The notes below the pieces were generated by a model. That model was not told the origin of the DNA, did no database searches, and saw only the letters and a program-made list of their open reading frames with translations. The position numbers were made by a program, and so were the translations under genes. From Bugulina stolonifera (Eukaryota > Bryozoa > Gymnolaemata > Cheilostomatida > Bugulidae), in assembly GCA_935421135.1 (NCBI GenBank), contig OW285189.1:20214298-20278297 (forward strand): 64,000 nt of DNA, read 5' to 3'. This document shows positions 35,838-48,705 of the stretch, piece by piece. Position 1 is the first letter of the stretch, and every line of letters begins with the position of its first letter.

Positions 35838-38556
35838 TCATTAGTATAAAATTGAAATTAGATAATATTGCAATCATGCAAATTTCGACCAAGCCACGTT
35901 GAGAGGATCACGTATGGTTAAGCAAAAAGTTGGCAATTTCATATGTAAATAATTTGCCAAGTTGGTTAGATAATTTATACTTCTAACCTTTAGAAAGTAT
36001 TTTTTATTAAAACCAAACCTGTAGATGGCCACAATCTATTCAACATAGCAATAATTGAAAATGCTTTAAACTAGCATTAATAAACACTGGTACACCTAAA
36101 ACCAATAAAGTATTGGATAATTAAAACGGAATATATATCTGTACTTGTAGAATAATAGTTAGACCATAACTATAATTCATGATGGAATTTTAAAATCTGA
36201 TTTAATTAGATTGCTAAGTGCCATCAACTGAATGTTTGTTGGTTGCATTTGTACATTACATATGTAATAGTGTAAGTACATAAGTAGTTCACCACAGCTT
36301 CCTTTATCTAACTATTAATATTTTAAATAAAACAGGTGTTTTAAAACCAATATCCTTAATGAGTTACCTAGTTAACTTGTGATCAATAATATATATAGTA
36401 TATACTCAAATATAATTTGCAGAATAATTTATGACAAGCCTTTATTATTTTACCTATGTTATACAAATATAAGGTGTCAGCCAATTGATAGAAATAATAG
36501 GCCAACATCTGTATAATGAGAGTCATTTCTTCAGTGCAAACCATTCCAGACTCTGAATTAAACCATCACATCAAGCTGCTGAATTTTAATTACTAACCAT
36601 TTAAGTTAAATCTTTGATTTAAAATTCTCATTATATACTATACAAGTCATGTGAATACAATTATTCTAATGGTCTCGTATAAATAACGGGGCCTAAAAAC
36701 TGTCTTACTTAGTGAATACTGCATCATATATTATTATCCTACGTGCATGCTTCATATTAATTTTATACTATGCCCATGTCCATGCTAAAATAGGCTTCGT
36801 TATTCGTATAAGAGCTAGCATTGATTGTTGCTATATTATATGTTATATTTTTTATATCTATATATTCAGGACTTTGTCCAGTAGCACTGTTGGCTAAGAT
36901 CAAGTATCCTAGCCACACCAAAAGCAGGTATAGAGCCTTTAAGTTTTACAAATCTGCTGTGCCACCCTGCTATGTATATTAGTCCATGATTAATATTATC
37001 AGGTGCAATAATACTTGCGATACACAAAGATGTGCTCCTATTCTGTATGGTACTGCGTAGGGTGCTAACGAGTAACTGAACTAATCGATTGTAGTCAATG
37101 ATTCAAGACTTTGCAATGTTTCCCTTTACCCGTACTCAAAATATTTGAAAAGATAGATGAAATATTTTTACAAGAGTACTTAGTGACAAGCACCTTGTTA
37201 CTATTTATTTGTCATGTTAACTAAAATAAAGATTTTATTAATTTTGAAGTTTATATGATCTGTATTGTGTTGGGACAAATGCTTAGGTATATTCCCAAAT
37301 ATGATTTCAGTTGATGGTCTGTTTACCATCATGCAGCATTTATTTTTATGACTTCAATAGAAAACAAAATGTCTCCCTATATGCTTAAACTTATTAGTTT
37401 TCAATTCATCAACCAATTATAGTGTTTTCACCTAACAGGTGAAATTTGAAATGGAGAAGTATTGTTATGGGGTGAAAGTACAGAACCATGCTGCGTCAAC
37501 CCTGGAAGTTTTTAGCCTATTGTTTTCTTTGGATTAATTTTAAGCTGAGCGTCGTTCGATCCTAAATCATGTATTAATGTGTCAAGGTATTCTAAATTAT
37601 TCAATAGTAACGACTATTAGCAACCTGAAATAATCTACAACTTTTCCGCAGGAAACACCTGCTCTACAGTAAAACCTTCTAGGTCATATAATCCTTAGTT
37701 GGAGAATACGTTAATCATGCACAACGAAGACAAAATGTTACATAATTTCCTATTGGGAAGCTTTATGTACGTCGTATAGGATTTGTTAGGTTGCTCAAGT
37801 CTACGAAAAAAAAAGTTAAATATTTTTGGATGATTTGTCTGACCAAAATACAAAAAATATGATAGCTTGAGCACTAGTTTCCACTTTTTTACATGTGAAA
37901 ATAGTCTGCACTTTTATTTTTTGCATGAATTACTGTGAAAAATTGCCAACTGTGTACAGAACTGAATTCGAGTTGGTGTGGTTTAAATTTCAAGGCGTAG
38001 TATATTAAAATATTACCAGATGCGCCATACTCAATTGGGGCTATACCAAATGTATGATCTTTTTATAGAATTAATTTATTTTGTATACAACATTTGTGCA
38101 ATATTGCTTTTAGACAGTAATTTTTCTATATGCATTTTTGTATATTTCAGTAAATTAGTAAGTTATCCCAAAGATAACATCATGCATGGGAGAAGGGTGG
38201 GAAACAGCGAATCAGTCAATACCAATATGGAGAACAATTGTGGGGAAACACCATAACTAGAACATTCAGCCTGATTTTATACAAAAGGTTCGGTTCAATG
38301 AAATTAGAGAACATTGCTTGGTGAGTTAGGGTAAAAATAAGTCAAGACTCGAGCTCAAGCCTTTTTTTTGCTAAAGTTTGTTTTTTACTTTCCTTTACAT
38401 TGCATGCAAAGAAATAAATTAAACTTACTAAAGCATAAAGGAAAATATATACATGAACATGTACATCAATGAAACTCCTTGTTGGAGTGAGTGCTTTTTT
38501 GTTGATTACTGCATATTGAAATATTGTCGGTGTATTTCTTCCCTCCACATCCTTAC
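35838..38556. other. no gene recognised
   Basis: AT-rich. Several hydrophobic frames under 80 codons (36712-36897, 38020-38256) look like chance. Confidence 0.3.
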
Positions 38557-38584
38557 CATAGGATAGAAGGAACTGTTTCAACAT
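38557..38584 (-). CDS. possible short exon
   Basis: After the acceptor-like acataag, ATG opens MLKQFLLSY with one base over and a good donor (gtaagg). It may belong with the 38.6-38.9 kb frame just upstream on the same strand. Very tentative. Confidence 0.15.
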
Positions 38585-38618
38585 CTTATGTTACCAGCAA
38601 AATAGTTACAAAGAGTAT

Positions 38619-38875
38619 TCAGATAATAATGTAAGTAATATTAAAACAAAGTGCAATGGATGATTGTGTGCTAGAAATACAATACAGATATAATATAAAA
38701 TAATAATAGACTAAAAATTGGTAACACTCTGTCAGGTACGGTGTGAATAGTACTGGACAAACAGTTAATATCTGTGTATTTGATTGGCTGATATATCGGC
38801 CATTGTTCTTAAGTTGGACAATGTCTGGATAGATAAGCCACGTCGACGCCAAAATTCGTATTACACGAACGTAAT
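38619..38875 (-). CDS. possible exon, unknown
   Basis: A strong acceptor (ctttttacag) at 38876-38877 opens a frame YVRVIRILASTWLIYPDIVQ that stays open to 38619. The first 40 codons look coding; the rest is hydrophobic and AT-rich, so the true donor probably lies near 38750. No family recognised. Confidence 0.25.
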
Positions 38876-38903
38876 CTGTAAAAAGACGTGCCAGGTAAAC
38901 CAA

Positions 38904-41900
38904 GTAAAGCGATTATTTTTCTTTAAACAGTTATAATATTACATAAACAAGAATGTAAATTGGAATAACCAATAGAATATAATTATAATTTTAATGAATC
39001 AGTTATGTATAATTATACACAAAATTACCAAAGGATTATGTAATACTTATTTCTATTTTTTCTAAGAATTCTTGAGCGATTTTAACAACTAATTATTCAT
39101 AATCTAATATTAAACATACTAAGTACAGTAAAGCCAACTTCAGGGTGCAGCCCAACAGGATCGAGGCATTGACAATCTTACTTTTACTCATTTTTTGCTA
39201 AAACAATGACCGGATTAAGTTTTCGATTAGTTGCCAAATAGTTGTATGATCAAGTCTTAAACATTGAAAAGTAACAGTAGTGATACGTGATAATAGTATT
39301 GTTTACAATAAATACCTCATTCATTGATGTATAATCTTGTATGTCTCCTTTTTGGCAAGATAGAACCACCCTGGAATTCAACCTTGCGCTACCTAAACTA
39401 GGTTGTATGAATCGTTGTAGCCGCCATATTAATTATAGTAGATATAATTGTTAGATTCAACAGATATGCTATATTTGAAAATGGCAGTTGTATCCACTAG
39501 GAAATGTGGAATTTATTGTTGTTTTGCATATTTCCATAACTGTGTGTATACAACACCTATACACATTTGTACATTAGTAGAGATTAAATTGCATTACAAA
39601 TGGACATGACATGACTTGTATTAACTACGTAAAAGATCCCATCTCTGATTGAAACACGTTTGCTGTAGTTACTGTAGAAGGCGGCTTCATGGCAATTGTA
39701 TGACTTTTTTTTCTGGTAGACTGCCCAAATTTTCTGCAGTCATACACAATTATTTTAGACTAGCACATTTATTCAAACGTAATATACTAGAAAGGTGACA
39801 GAAAATGCAAAATGTAGCTTCTAATTATATCTCAGTCAGGTGACATGTTGTAGCAAGTGTCAACATTTCTTTGTCATGCCACCCAGAGAATATGTAAATT
39901 ACACTGAGTTTGACTCGTTCTCCTCTGTCAATCGTGTGAGAATATTCATGTCTGCACCTTCATAGCCATAAGCAATTAGATGCAGATCACTTATATTTTC
40001 TCACTTTTCTATGATATCCAGTATGATAATCCTGTTCAGGTATTGACTTGTAAGGGCCATTATGGAAGTATAATTGGCAAGTTAATTTATTAAATAAAAT
40101 GTTGCAATGCAAAGTGTATAATTTAATTTGTTGTTAAATAGTGGTAATAGTCAAGGTCACCCTAGCTCTACATGATTTTATTTTGTGTGAAATTTATTTC
40201 GTACTTGCTCAGGTTTTAATCAGCTGGGGTTGCTATTACCAGCATTGGTTCCCATGGTTGGTCGGTCCCTATTATAGAGGTATGCACTGCTTGCCATGCT
40301 GGGCACCTTGCCTGTAACCACGGGATTATTTCAATTCTGATACCTTGGTTGTCAACTTGGCGCTCTTAAGACCATTATTTTAGATAGTTCAGTGCTCAGG
40401 TTTATCTAACTGGAAGAGTACACAGGCTAAATATACTATACAATTTCAGAAACAAACGAACTTACTAGATAAATTAAAACTTGTTAGAATAAAAATAAAT
40501 ATTACATAATACCCTTTCATTCCCTGATTGCATAATTCTACACCATACTTGTCCAACTTTTGTTTTCTGTAGTAGAGTAATCCAACTTTCCATCTCACCT
40601 GCCATTACTACTAACCAGTTATTTATTGGTTTCTAAAATTAATTTTATCAATTTAGTCAACTCACCTCCGGCATATCTAGTGTTTCACTGATGATGTCAG
40701 ACAAATTTAAAATAATGAATTCTAACAGTTTTTGCCGCCATTATTGTCATAATTGTATTTGACAACAATTGTAATTAATGTTTAACATAACATTAAATAA
40801 AACACTATGTGTCCAGGGTTGTATGTGATTTTATACCATTATTATTCAGGCACCGGTATATATTGTAAGTTACATGTGTATTTTAAGTAAGATATGCAGT
40901 CTATAGAAGATGATAATATCTATTTATAATGTAATGTGGCAAGGAATTTTACGGTTTCCTTATTGCTGAAATTAACGGGACTGAAAATCAACGTGCTATC
41001 ACTCTTATCTAATTTGCATATTATGTATATATAGAAATAGGTTAAATAACATTAATCCTATTCTTTCTACACATATTATTAATTTTAAAGTTTCTTACAT
41101 TATTATAACAGAACTATTAATAATGTACCACCTGATGAAATGTAGATCATTATTACACTTGGTATCTTGCGTCATAGACCTATGGTTTCCTCACCTTGGG
41201 TTGAGGATTTTTAAAGGCCGTTGGGAAGTTCCACTAACTGCCAAATTGATTTCAACTGCCAAGCGTCATCTCAAATACTGTCTATTCCGATAGCAAACAA
41301 CTATCAGTTGGTGTAATATACTAGTCAATGCCTAATATGTCAAACTTCAGGCTATTAGGTTTGTCATTTAATCAAGTTAAACACTATTATAAGCATGTTG
41401 AAGCAAAAACAATTAGAATTATCGCATTTGTCGCATTTACTTAATCATAATATTGATTATTGGAAAAACCTGTACTTAACTTAGTTTACTTCCAGTTGGA
41501 AATATTGTGATTTGCAGCCTTTATATGCTCTTGTATCAAACAAGGAAGAAGTGAAAAAAAATAACATTTTGAAGCCAGACAAGATGTGCAGCTGAATGAA
41601 TTTTTAAAGCTGTTTTTGTCTTTCATTCACACCAGAAAGTACTGTAGGCATAAACATCTATATATATCTATTAATAGCACAAACATTTTGTTGTTCTCAT
41701 TACCACTGGTTACAGGTTGTTTCATAGCATAAAATGAATTCAATGCTCTCAAAGTAAATTCATAGTAATATTTCATGTTGCAATGAGAAAGGCAGGAGAA
41801 ACAACTAAAATTGGTAAAGCAAGTTTAGTTAACTGTTCAGGCATGAAAATATGCAAGAAATTCACATTAACTGAGAAATTTATCTTGAAGCTGCTCAAAT

Positions 41901-42853
41901 GAACATATTGACATAACCGAACAGAATTGTGTTTTGTCTGCAAAAAAAAAACATTTATTATTGTCTAGAGATCAGATAAGTCCAATAAGGAATCTGAAAA
42001 CTAATATACAAAACAATAATATTTCCCAATTAATGGGGATTTCGCAGAGGATAAAGGTAGAGCCAGACTTGCTTAGTTATTTATTACCTAAACATTGTAA
42101 TGAATTACGTTCACCTGTAAACATTATCATCCGCTGCACAACGTCACTGCATATTATACAGGGTGAACATGCAGTATTTATATGTCTTCTCCTCAGCGGT
42201 AACTAAATACCTCCTTGACTATAAATCTCGCAAAGGTAGAATAGATCTTTAGAATATTTTTTCTAATTTAATGTATTAATTAGATGACATTCTTGTTGGT
42301 CTGCTAGAGATTTAACTTTTTTTCAGTACCAAATAGAAGTGTTGCATCCCAAAGTTGATGACTCTTGAGGGTATGCAACCAGCACTGCAGTGCTAATTAT
42401 GGCATATTCAACTGAATATGGAATATTCTTAAATGCAGTGTATTGGACAAACATACAGCTCATTGTTACAGCAAGCAGGCATATTATGTTGATCAAGGTT
42501 ATATTAAGGTTACATTAGAAGGTATATGTGAATACCATATCGTCATCTAAAGTCAAACTCCAACTTCGTCGACTCGATTTGAAGAACCCGATATTTAACT
42601 ACTTTTCTCTCTACATGCTCCCAAAAATGGTGTATCAATCACCATATAGCACAGAAGCCTGTTACATGCAACAACCGTTTAGTTACAGAATACAGTTTAC
42701 TAAATTAATAAAAATAGACAGGCATGCAAGTATTGATTCACTTGTCGTGATATTTTAAAATTAATCAATTAATGAAAGTCAATTAACAGTGCCAACTAAA
42801 TAACTGCAAACTGTATGTTACAGTAACACAGCTATTTAAAGACAATAATGATC
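38904..42853. other. no gene recognised
   Basis: AT-rich sequence downstream of the 42.9-51.3 kb gene. Near 39430 a - strand ATGGCGGCTACAACG word resembles a start context but is followed by an early stop. 40200-40400 is richer in GC and may be an old insertion. Confidence 0.3.
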
Positions 42854-45334
42854 TCAACAGTGTTCTTCCCTCGCCTCTGGTCGAGAGTTGGGTTGGTAGT
42901 ATTCACTGGCTGTTACTCCCACTATAACTCCTACCACTACGTAGGTATGTCCACTGACTAAGCCCATGACATCTTTCAATGAAGCCTTCAGTCAAGCACT
43001 TCCTGTAGAGATAAAAAGATTGCCAATAATTTGATGGTAGGCCATAAGTGAGATAGTGTAGCTGATGATAAATGATGTGGTATAATAGTAAATAACGTGG
43101 TACACTGTATGTCTTATTTGTAACTTCTTATTGGATAATCAACTTGAGGAAGAGAAAAATATTTACAATGTTCTTTAGAAAGTACACAGATTACATGATT
43201 TGTAATGCAAATATTGGTTAGTTTAGTATATTATATGGAAATACTATTGCATAGGTAAAGTACTTTGCCCAGTATTAACCAAAACTGAAAACCTAGGTAA
43301 AATAATGGTTCTATCCTAAATACCTAAGTATGTAACCCTTCAGTGAATTTTATCAATATGTAATGAGCTTTCAGATCTAACCACGATGTACAGGTATTAG
43401 ATAGAACAGGTATTAAATGTAACATGTATTAGAGACATAACAGGTATTAGATATAACAGGTATTTAGCTGCGTTAACATAAATCAGTGCTGGCGTCTAAT
43501 GGGTCTGATGTTTCACCTGAGTAAAGGCTTCACTCATTCGGCGGCTAGAGTGCGGTTTAAATGAATGATTCATTTAATAATCATGAATATATTGGTACAG
43601 AAAAATTGTCACTTTGTCTGGATTAAGCAAGTTAATTAGAAAATTATAATACATGAAATTAGTTTGTGTTTAGTTAAATATAAAACATGCAAGTAATGCC
43701 CTGATAATCTGATGGTCCAGACAGCTTAGAGCTGGCCTCATGCTACTACGTAACCACTGTGTACAGTTTTAATACCAACTCTACACAAATGTTATACATA
43801 TTTCTCTACCATATAATATGTACCTTCAAGTTCATCTTGAAGAGTTTTGATTGGTTGACGTATATCGACAGTATAATTTGTCCCTATGTTTTGCTTTTCC
43901 TGTACCAATCCGACAAACAAGTATTGCTGTAAAATGATATGCTAGCACACCACCGACCGATCTAAAACATTAGGAATAGTTGGGCAGGTAAAACTCTAAC
44001 ATCCACAGATAGCTAAGAGGTCTGTAGGCCTATCATAAGCCTACGCAACTGTAATTGTAACAATCAAGTAATGGGAGGGCAATGCAATACAGTGATTCAA
44101 ATCAATGCAGTATATCTACGATGGGATACGTTAAGTTATGCAACACTGGTGCATGTGTATGTTGGTGTAGTGGAAGGGGAAATACAGGTGCTCACTGGTG
44201 GCAGGTTGGTTCACAGCCAGTTCTGTAGGAGGGGCAACATTGGCATATAGATATTCAGCAGACGCTATTCTCAATGTGAATGGAAATTAGAAATAGCATT
44301 TGGCAAAGAGTTTTGCTGTTATGGTGGGAACAGGCAGCTAAATTTGAGCTAGGAGGTATCAAGGCTAAGATGGATGACACCTCACATTGCACCTTGTGTA
44401 GGAGAGTGGGAGTTCAGTAAAACAAACGTACATTTATAACTATTTTAACGGCAAATTATTACATAAATTCATTCTAATTATTAATATTATTCACCTTTAC
44501 TACTTGATTAATTTTCTTTCCTGCTTGGAATGTATTTGGCTTGCATCCAGGAGAACACCTTACCTATAATTAGATAGCTGTAAATGGTTACAAGGATGCA
44601 TGCAAACCATACAAGGTCAAAGGGCAGAGGCAGCGTTTCTGAGTAGCATTAATATTTATTCACAAATCATTGGACGTCTACCTATTCATGTTTATCGCAA
44701 TGAAGCAATATCTTCTTCTAAATTTTGCACGCATTTCTACAGAAACTGAAATGAGTATATTATCACATTTATATTTACATTAATTACAAGGCAGTGCAGT
44801 AAGGAATTCAAGTAGCGTAGTATAACAATATTAGTGTTCTTTAGGAATGAGGACATGTCAAAAATGCCTTGTCTTTGCTACTTGGATGGATGTTGTTGTT
44901 CACCAAATTTTCTGAATTGAGTAAAATCATTAATTTAAATTGATTAAAGTTACGCCTGCCTATATGACTAACCAATGGTATGATTCCGGTCTTCGCCCCC
45001 CTGATCTGTATATGAATAGCCTAATTCAAAGGATGGATAGACCAATCATTCAACAACTTAAGGTTGAAGGACGGCGATAGAAAATAAAGTTTTACCCCTT
45101 CTCTTACTTCCTGTCACCTTAGCCGAAGGTAATACTGCGTTTTCCAGCCAGGGAGGACGCTCTGCCAATAATGTCACAAGTGTGATAGTACTTTGACACA
45201 CGGTGACAAACTGTCGAAATGTTTGAATTTTCTTGTTTCCATATTTCTTGAACTTGCACAAAATTTCTGCGGACACTTGTAGTCACAGTGTGTAAGGTTT
45301 ACCTGCAGTCTGCATTCGTGTGCTCCCTCATTAC
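42854..45334 (-). CDS. unknown gene, 3' exons: Cys-containing ectodomain and C-terminal membrane helix
   Basis: Phase-compatible exons: 45303-45334 (NEGAHECRLQ), 44495-44563 (VRCSPGCKPNTFQAGKKINQ, ends VVK), 43824-43926 (QYLFVGLVQEKQNIGTNYTV, ends LQDELE) and a last exon ending at 42854. The last exon has a hydrophobic stretch GHTYVVVGVIVGVT and a polar tail ending REEHC. This suggests a secreted domain with paired Cys, a possible N-glycosylation site (NYT), one membrane helix and a short cytoplasmic tail. The strongest acceptor (43003-43004) gives an in-frame TGA four codons in; a weaker one at 42973-42974 avoids it. An exon-like stretch at 44196-44245 does not fit the phase. Probably the same gene as 47.8-51.3 kb, but the link is unproven. 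No family recognised. Confidence 0.5.
43391..43468. repeat. 16-bp degenerate tandem repeat
   Basis: About five copies of acaggtattagata with two variable bases, inside an intron of the 42.9-45.3 kb gene. Confidence 0.7.
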
Positions 45335-47754
45335 CTACATAGGAAATGCATGTTATTTATTTGGGCTTGGAATGTTATTATAACTAAGAACAAAAGTCCA
45401 TAGTATGCAGTTGGCCAATGTTTTTTAAAATATTCGCATGAAATTTTATGTTCACACGTATAAATTGTCTGGTTAAATATTTCCTCCAACCTTTGCACGG
45501 CTTCATGCATTTCTAAATATACGGTATACCAGAAAATGGTTATTGCTAAATACTAGCACAGTATACATATAGCATAGTCACTGGGGGCCTTTGGAACCAA
45601 ATTCCACAGCTGAAGCAATAATATATTATGATTAGTTACACAATAATAACATAAATAAGAGTGAGTGGGGCGGGAGGCGGCAGCATTACAGGCAGCAGTT
45701 ACAGCTCTATCAAGAATTAGATAGGTGCAATGTATGTCACTACAGCCTCAAAGCCGATTGCTTGATTTATAGACCAATATTTCATTTTCTCTTGATAACC
45801 TGTACCAGGTAGATTATCATAACCACCACTAATACGGCCCATTCCTAGTCACATAAAAGGAATAATACACACACCCAGATACATTAAAAGGTAAAAATGT
45901 ATAGCTTTTGTCTTCAGCATAATCGTGATTAAATGTATTACAATCGTTCATTGTATTAAATAATATTACAAATGATAGAAGGTAAGTTTCAGGATGCACA
46001 TACTTTCACATGCAAGTGCAGGAACAGGTGTATGAGCCGGCTAGACTGTTTTACATGAGAACAAAGTAGAGTTGGTCGGGGACTGACACCTAATCATTGT
46101 TCTACCAAAGATAACCTTATATTAGTGTATATGCACCAGAGTATTGACTCATTCCTCAATGACTTGGGAGTTAGCAGTATATTATTGTCATATTGATAAT
46201 ACTTAATCTGACGAGTCTGTCTGGAAAGAGTACATCCGTAGGATGTTTGGTAAAGTTAATGGCAGCAATAGTTCAAGCTAGCGACTGACCGTCCCACCGG
46301 AACACACCAGTCCTAGGTCAAGCAAAGTGCTTATTATATTGTTGTTTGTCAATATTAATGTAGGTTCAAGTCAAAAATTAAGCGGTTGGTTGGTTATGCA
46401 TTGGAATACACCAAACTATCTTATACTACTCTTTCAAAAGTTTGGATTTTTTACAGTTTTCACATTATGATTATTATTGCCATTATCAACACTACATGAA
46501 ATCAAATATTTCTTTCTTTTTTGCAAACGGTTTCCAACAAGTGATACATCCCATGACAGTAATAATAAATAATAATAATGCACGGCAGACAAAACAATAG
46601 AATAAGTATAATGAGAATAGCTGAATGATGCACGGCAAATGAATGTCAAATATGCATGACCAGCAGGTAAAGAGTAACTACGCAGTCCACAGTTTGTGGA
46701 CTAGTTTTTATATATTGTCTAGCACTTACTCATCTGACTAAGTAAATCTAATGCGTATTTAATGTCATGCAAGTTGTTGGGAACAACAAATCCTGGTCGG
46801 ATAACAGTTTAAGAAAACAGAAGTGTCTCAAAAACACACATTATTGAGCTTTCCAACAGTAAAATGTTCAGGAAATATGCTGCATGACCATGGTTTTTTA
46901 GGTGGGAGCCGAACTTTGGCCAATAAAATCTTAATTACAAGTATATTCACTACTAATATCTTTGACGTAGTATGTATTTTCTAAGGAAACAAACCGTTTT
47001 CTTAATTCCAATTTACTGTTTTGTCTTTTACTTTATATTTATGAAAGCAAATTCACTCTTTGGCCTGGGCTCTATTTCACACCTTACTTATGCTAATTTC
47101 TAATTTTGATGCTATTAAATCCAAAATATTGACAGGTTGAACACTGAGCAATGACTTTCAAGCTAATAGAAAATATTATTAATCACACCAGAGGGTAATA
47201 TTACCCAGTGCAAACCATTCTGCCACACCAAATCACCACCACATGAACATGACTGGTTAGAAATTGATGGATTCATTTAGTTTAGTGTAATATTCTACCT
47301 ACGAATGTAACCTGTTGTCATTTGGACATTTCATCAAGCAAGTGATAAATTACATAAAATAAGCCATAATAGCGGTGACAAATGATAGCTAATTCAGTGG
47401 TTCTGACAAACCATAAAACCCTAACATATCTTCTCCAAAAATATGTGGACAACACGTGCTGTTAGTCATTGTTCTAACAGTTACACCTGATTAAATAGAT
47501 TTATATCCACACAGATAGCTTAGTATAATTATTGTAGTTACATTGTCTTGCACAATGCCATTATAGTCAACATAGCCATTTGCACACATTATTATTATAT
47601 CTGGGTAATAACATAAATCTGTAAAACTACAAGCTTATGACAAAGTATGACTAATAAGTGTAAGTCATTATCTAATTTTTTATGCTCTTGGTAACAAATA
47701 AAAGGGTTTGACCATATAGATATAAAAATGTGGAAATACTAACAATGTGTACAC
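45335..47754. other. probable introns of the - strand gene
   Basis: No firmly supported exon. 46004-46045 (- strand) has a fair acceptor and donor and is open in phase 0 (SSRLIHLFLHLHVK), but does not fit the phase of the next exon. A 59-codon - strand ORF starts near 45510 (MHEAVQRLEEIFNQTIYTCE); its start looks coding but no partner exon fits. Confidence 0.3.
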
Positions 47755-47824
47755 GACTCCAAATAAGCCATACTCTCTGTCTGTCATCAAGGAATAATTC
47801 TCATAAAGAGTCTGCTTAGTGAAC
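47755..47824 (-). CDS. exon of the same unknown - strand gene
   Basis: After the acceptor ttccactag the frame reads FTKQTLYENYSLMTDREYGL and ends FGV before a gtgtac donor. It is 70 bases, starts in phase 2 and ends in phase 0. Composition is clearly protein-like. It lies between the exon chains at 42.9-45.3 and 48.7-51.3 kb, but at least one connecting exon on each side is missing. Confidence 0.45.
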
Positions 47825-48705
47825 CTAGTGGAATTATTAGCAGCATACATCCACATTGAAACAAGACAAGTTTGACATATTCATTTCAAACAATTGAGAG
47901 GTTCCTGCATAATAATTCATCAAAGAAACAAGAATGTCAACAAAATTCTGACAATTGTTCGTAGTTTCAAATTTGTTTCTCGTTAATCAAAATAATAAAT
48001 AAATACAGGTATGTTCTTGTTATCCGTTATATTAGAATTTATAATTAATTATTAATAAATATGGATGAAACATATTTTTGATATAATTGATATATTTGTG
48101 TGGTTAACAACAAACAACTGATTCAGTATAAGTTTTTTTGTTTTCATTTTCCCCACTTTAAGGTGTACAAATGGTGTGAAATGAGTTGAATAATAGGCTA
48201 TTACAAAGGTATTACTGCAACAATGAACTAGTTGTGTATTTATTCACGGCTCATTAAGATGATTGTTGTTATGGACAGCAGTAATTAATATCTTTACGTA
48301 AGACGATAACTTCTAATAAACACTAAATATCGGAATAGTGTGCTACGTGCGAAAGTCATGGGAGATAGGCCAACTTACCTGACTCATTTCATTCACTAAA
48401 CCAGGAAGTTATCATCAACACTCAATTTTATTTCATTTTCTGCCAAGTTTTCAAATAATTCAGCCCCTCCTAGAACATTACGTTGTCATTATCTCATAAC
48501 TTAGCGCAATGACTGGACCACATGTGTGCAACTTTTGGTGAAATATGGTCCAATGTTTCAATTTTAATCTCGCAATTAACGCAATTTTCGCCAAAAGCTA
48601 AGACTTCTTGGCCCCATCTATAGATTATGTATAGTGGTAATTGTTACACATAACATTGTTATTTAAATGACTGTCACTGTATAGAGCAATAAGTGCTTGG
48701 CTTAC

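Noticed and set aside
44196..44264. Exon-like stretch (AEYLYANVAPPTELAVNQPA) on the - strand
   Set aside because: Bounded by a donor-like gtgagc, but its phase fits neither neighbour of the gene. The flanking exons join in phase without it.
45058..45276. 72-codon - strand ORF (SAEILCKFKKYGNKKIQTFR)
   Set aside because: It overlaps the intron just after the 45303-45334 exon in a different frame and has no splice partners.
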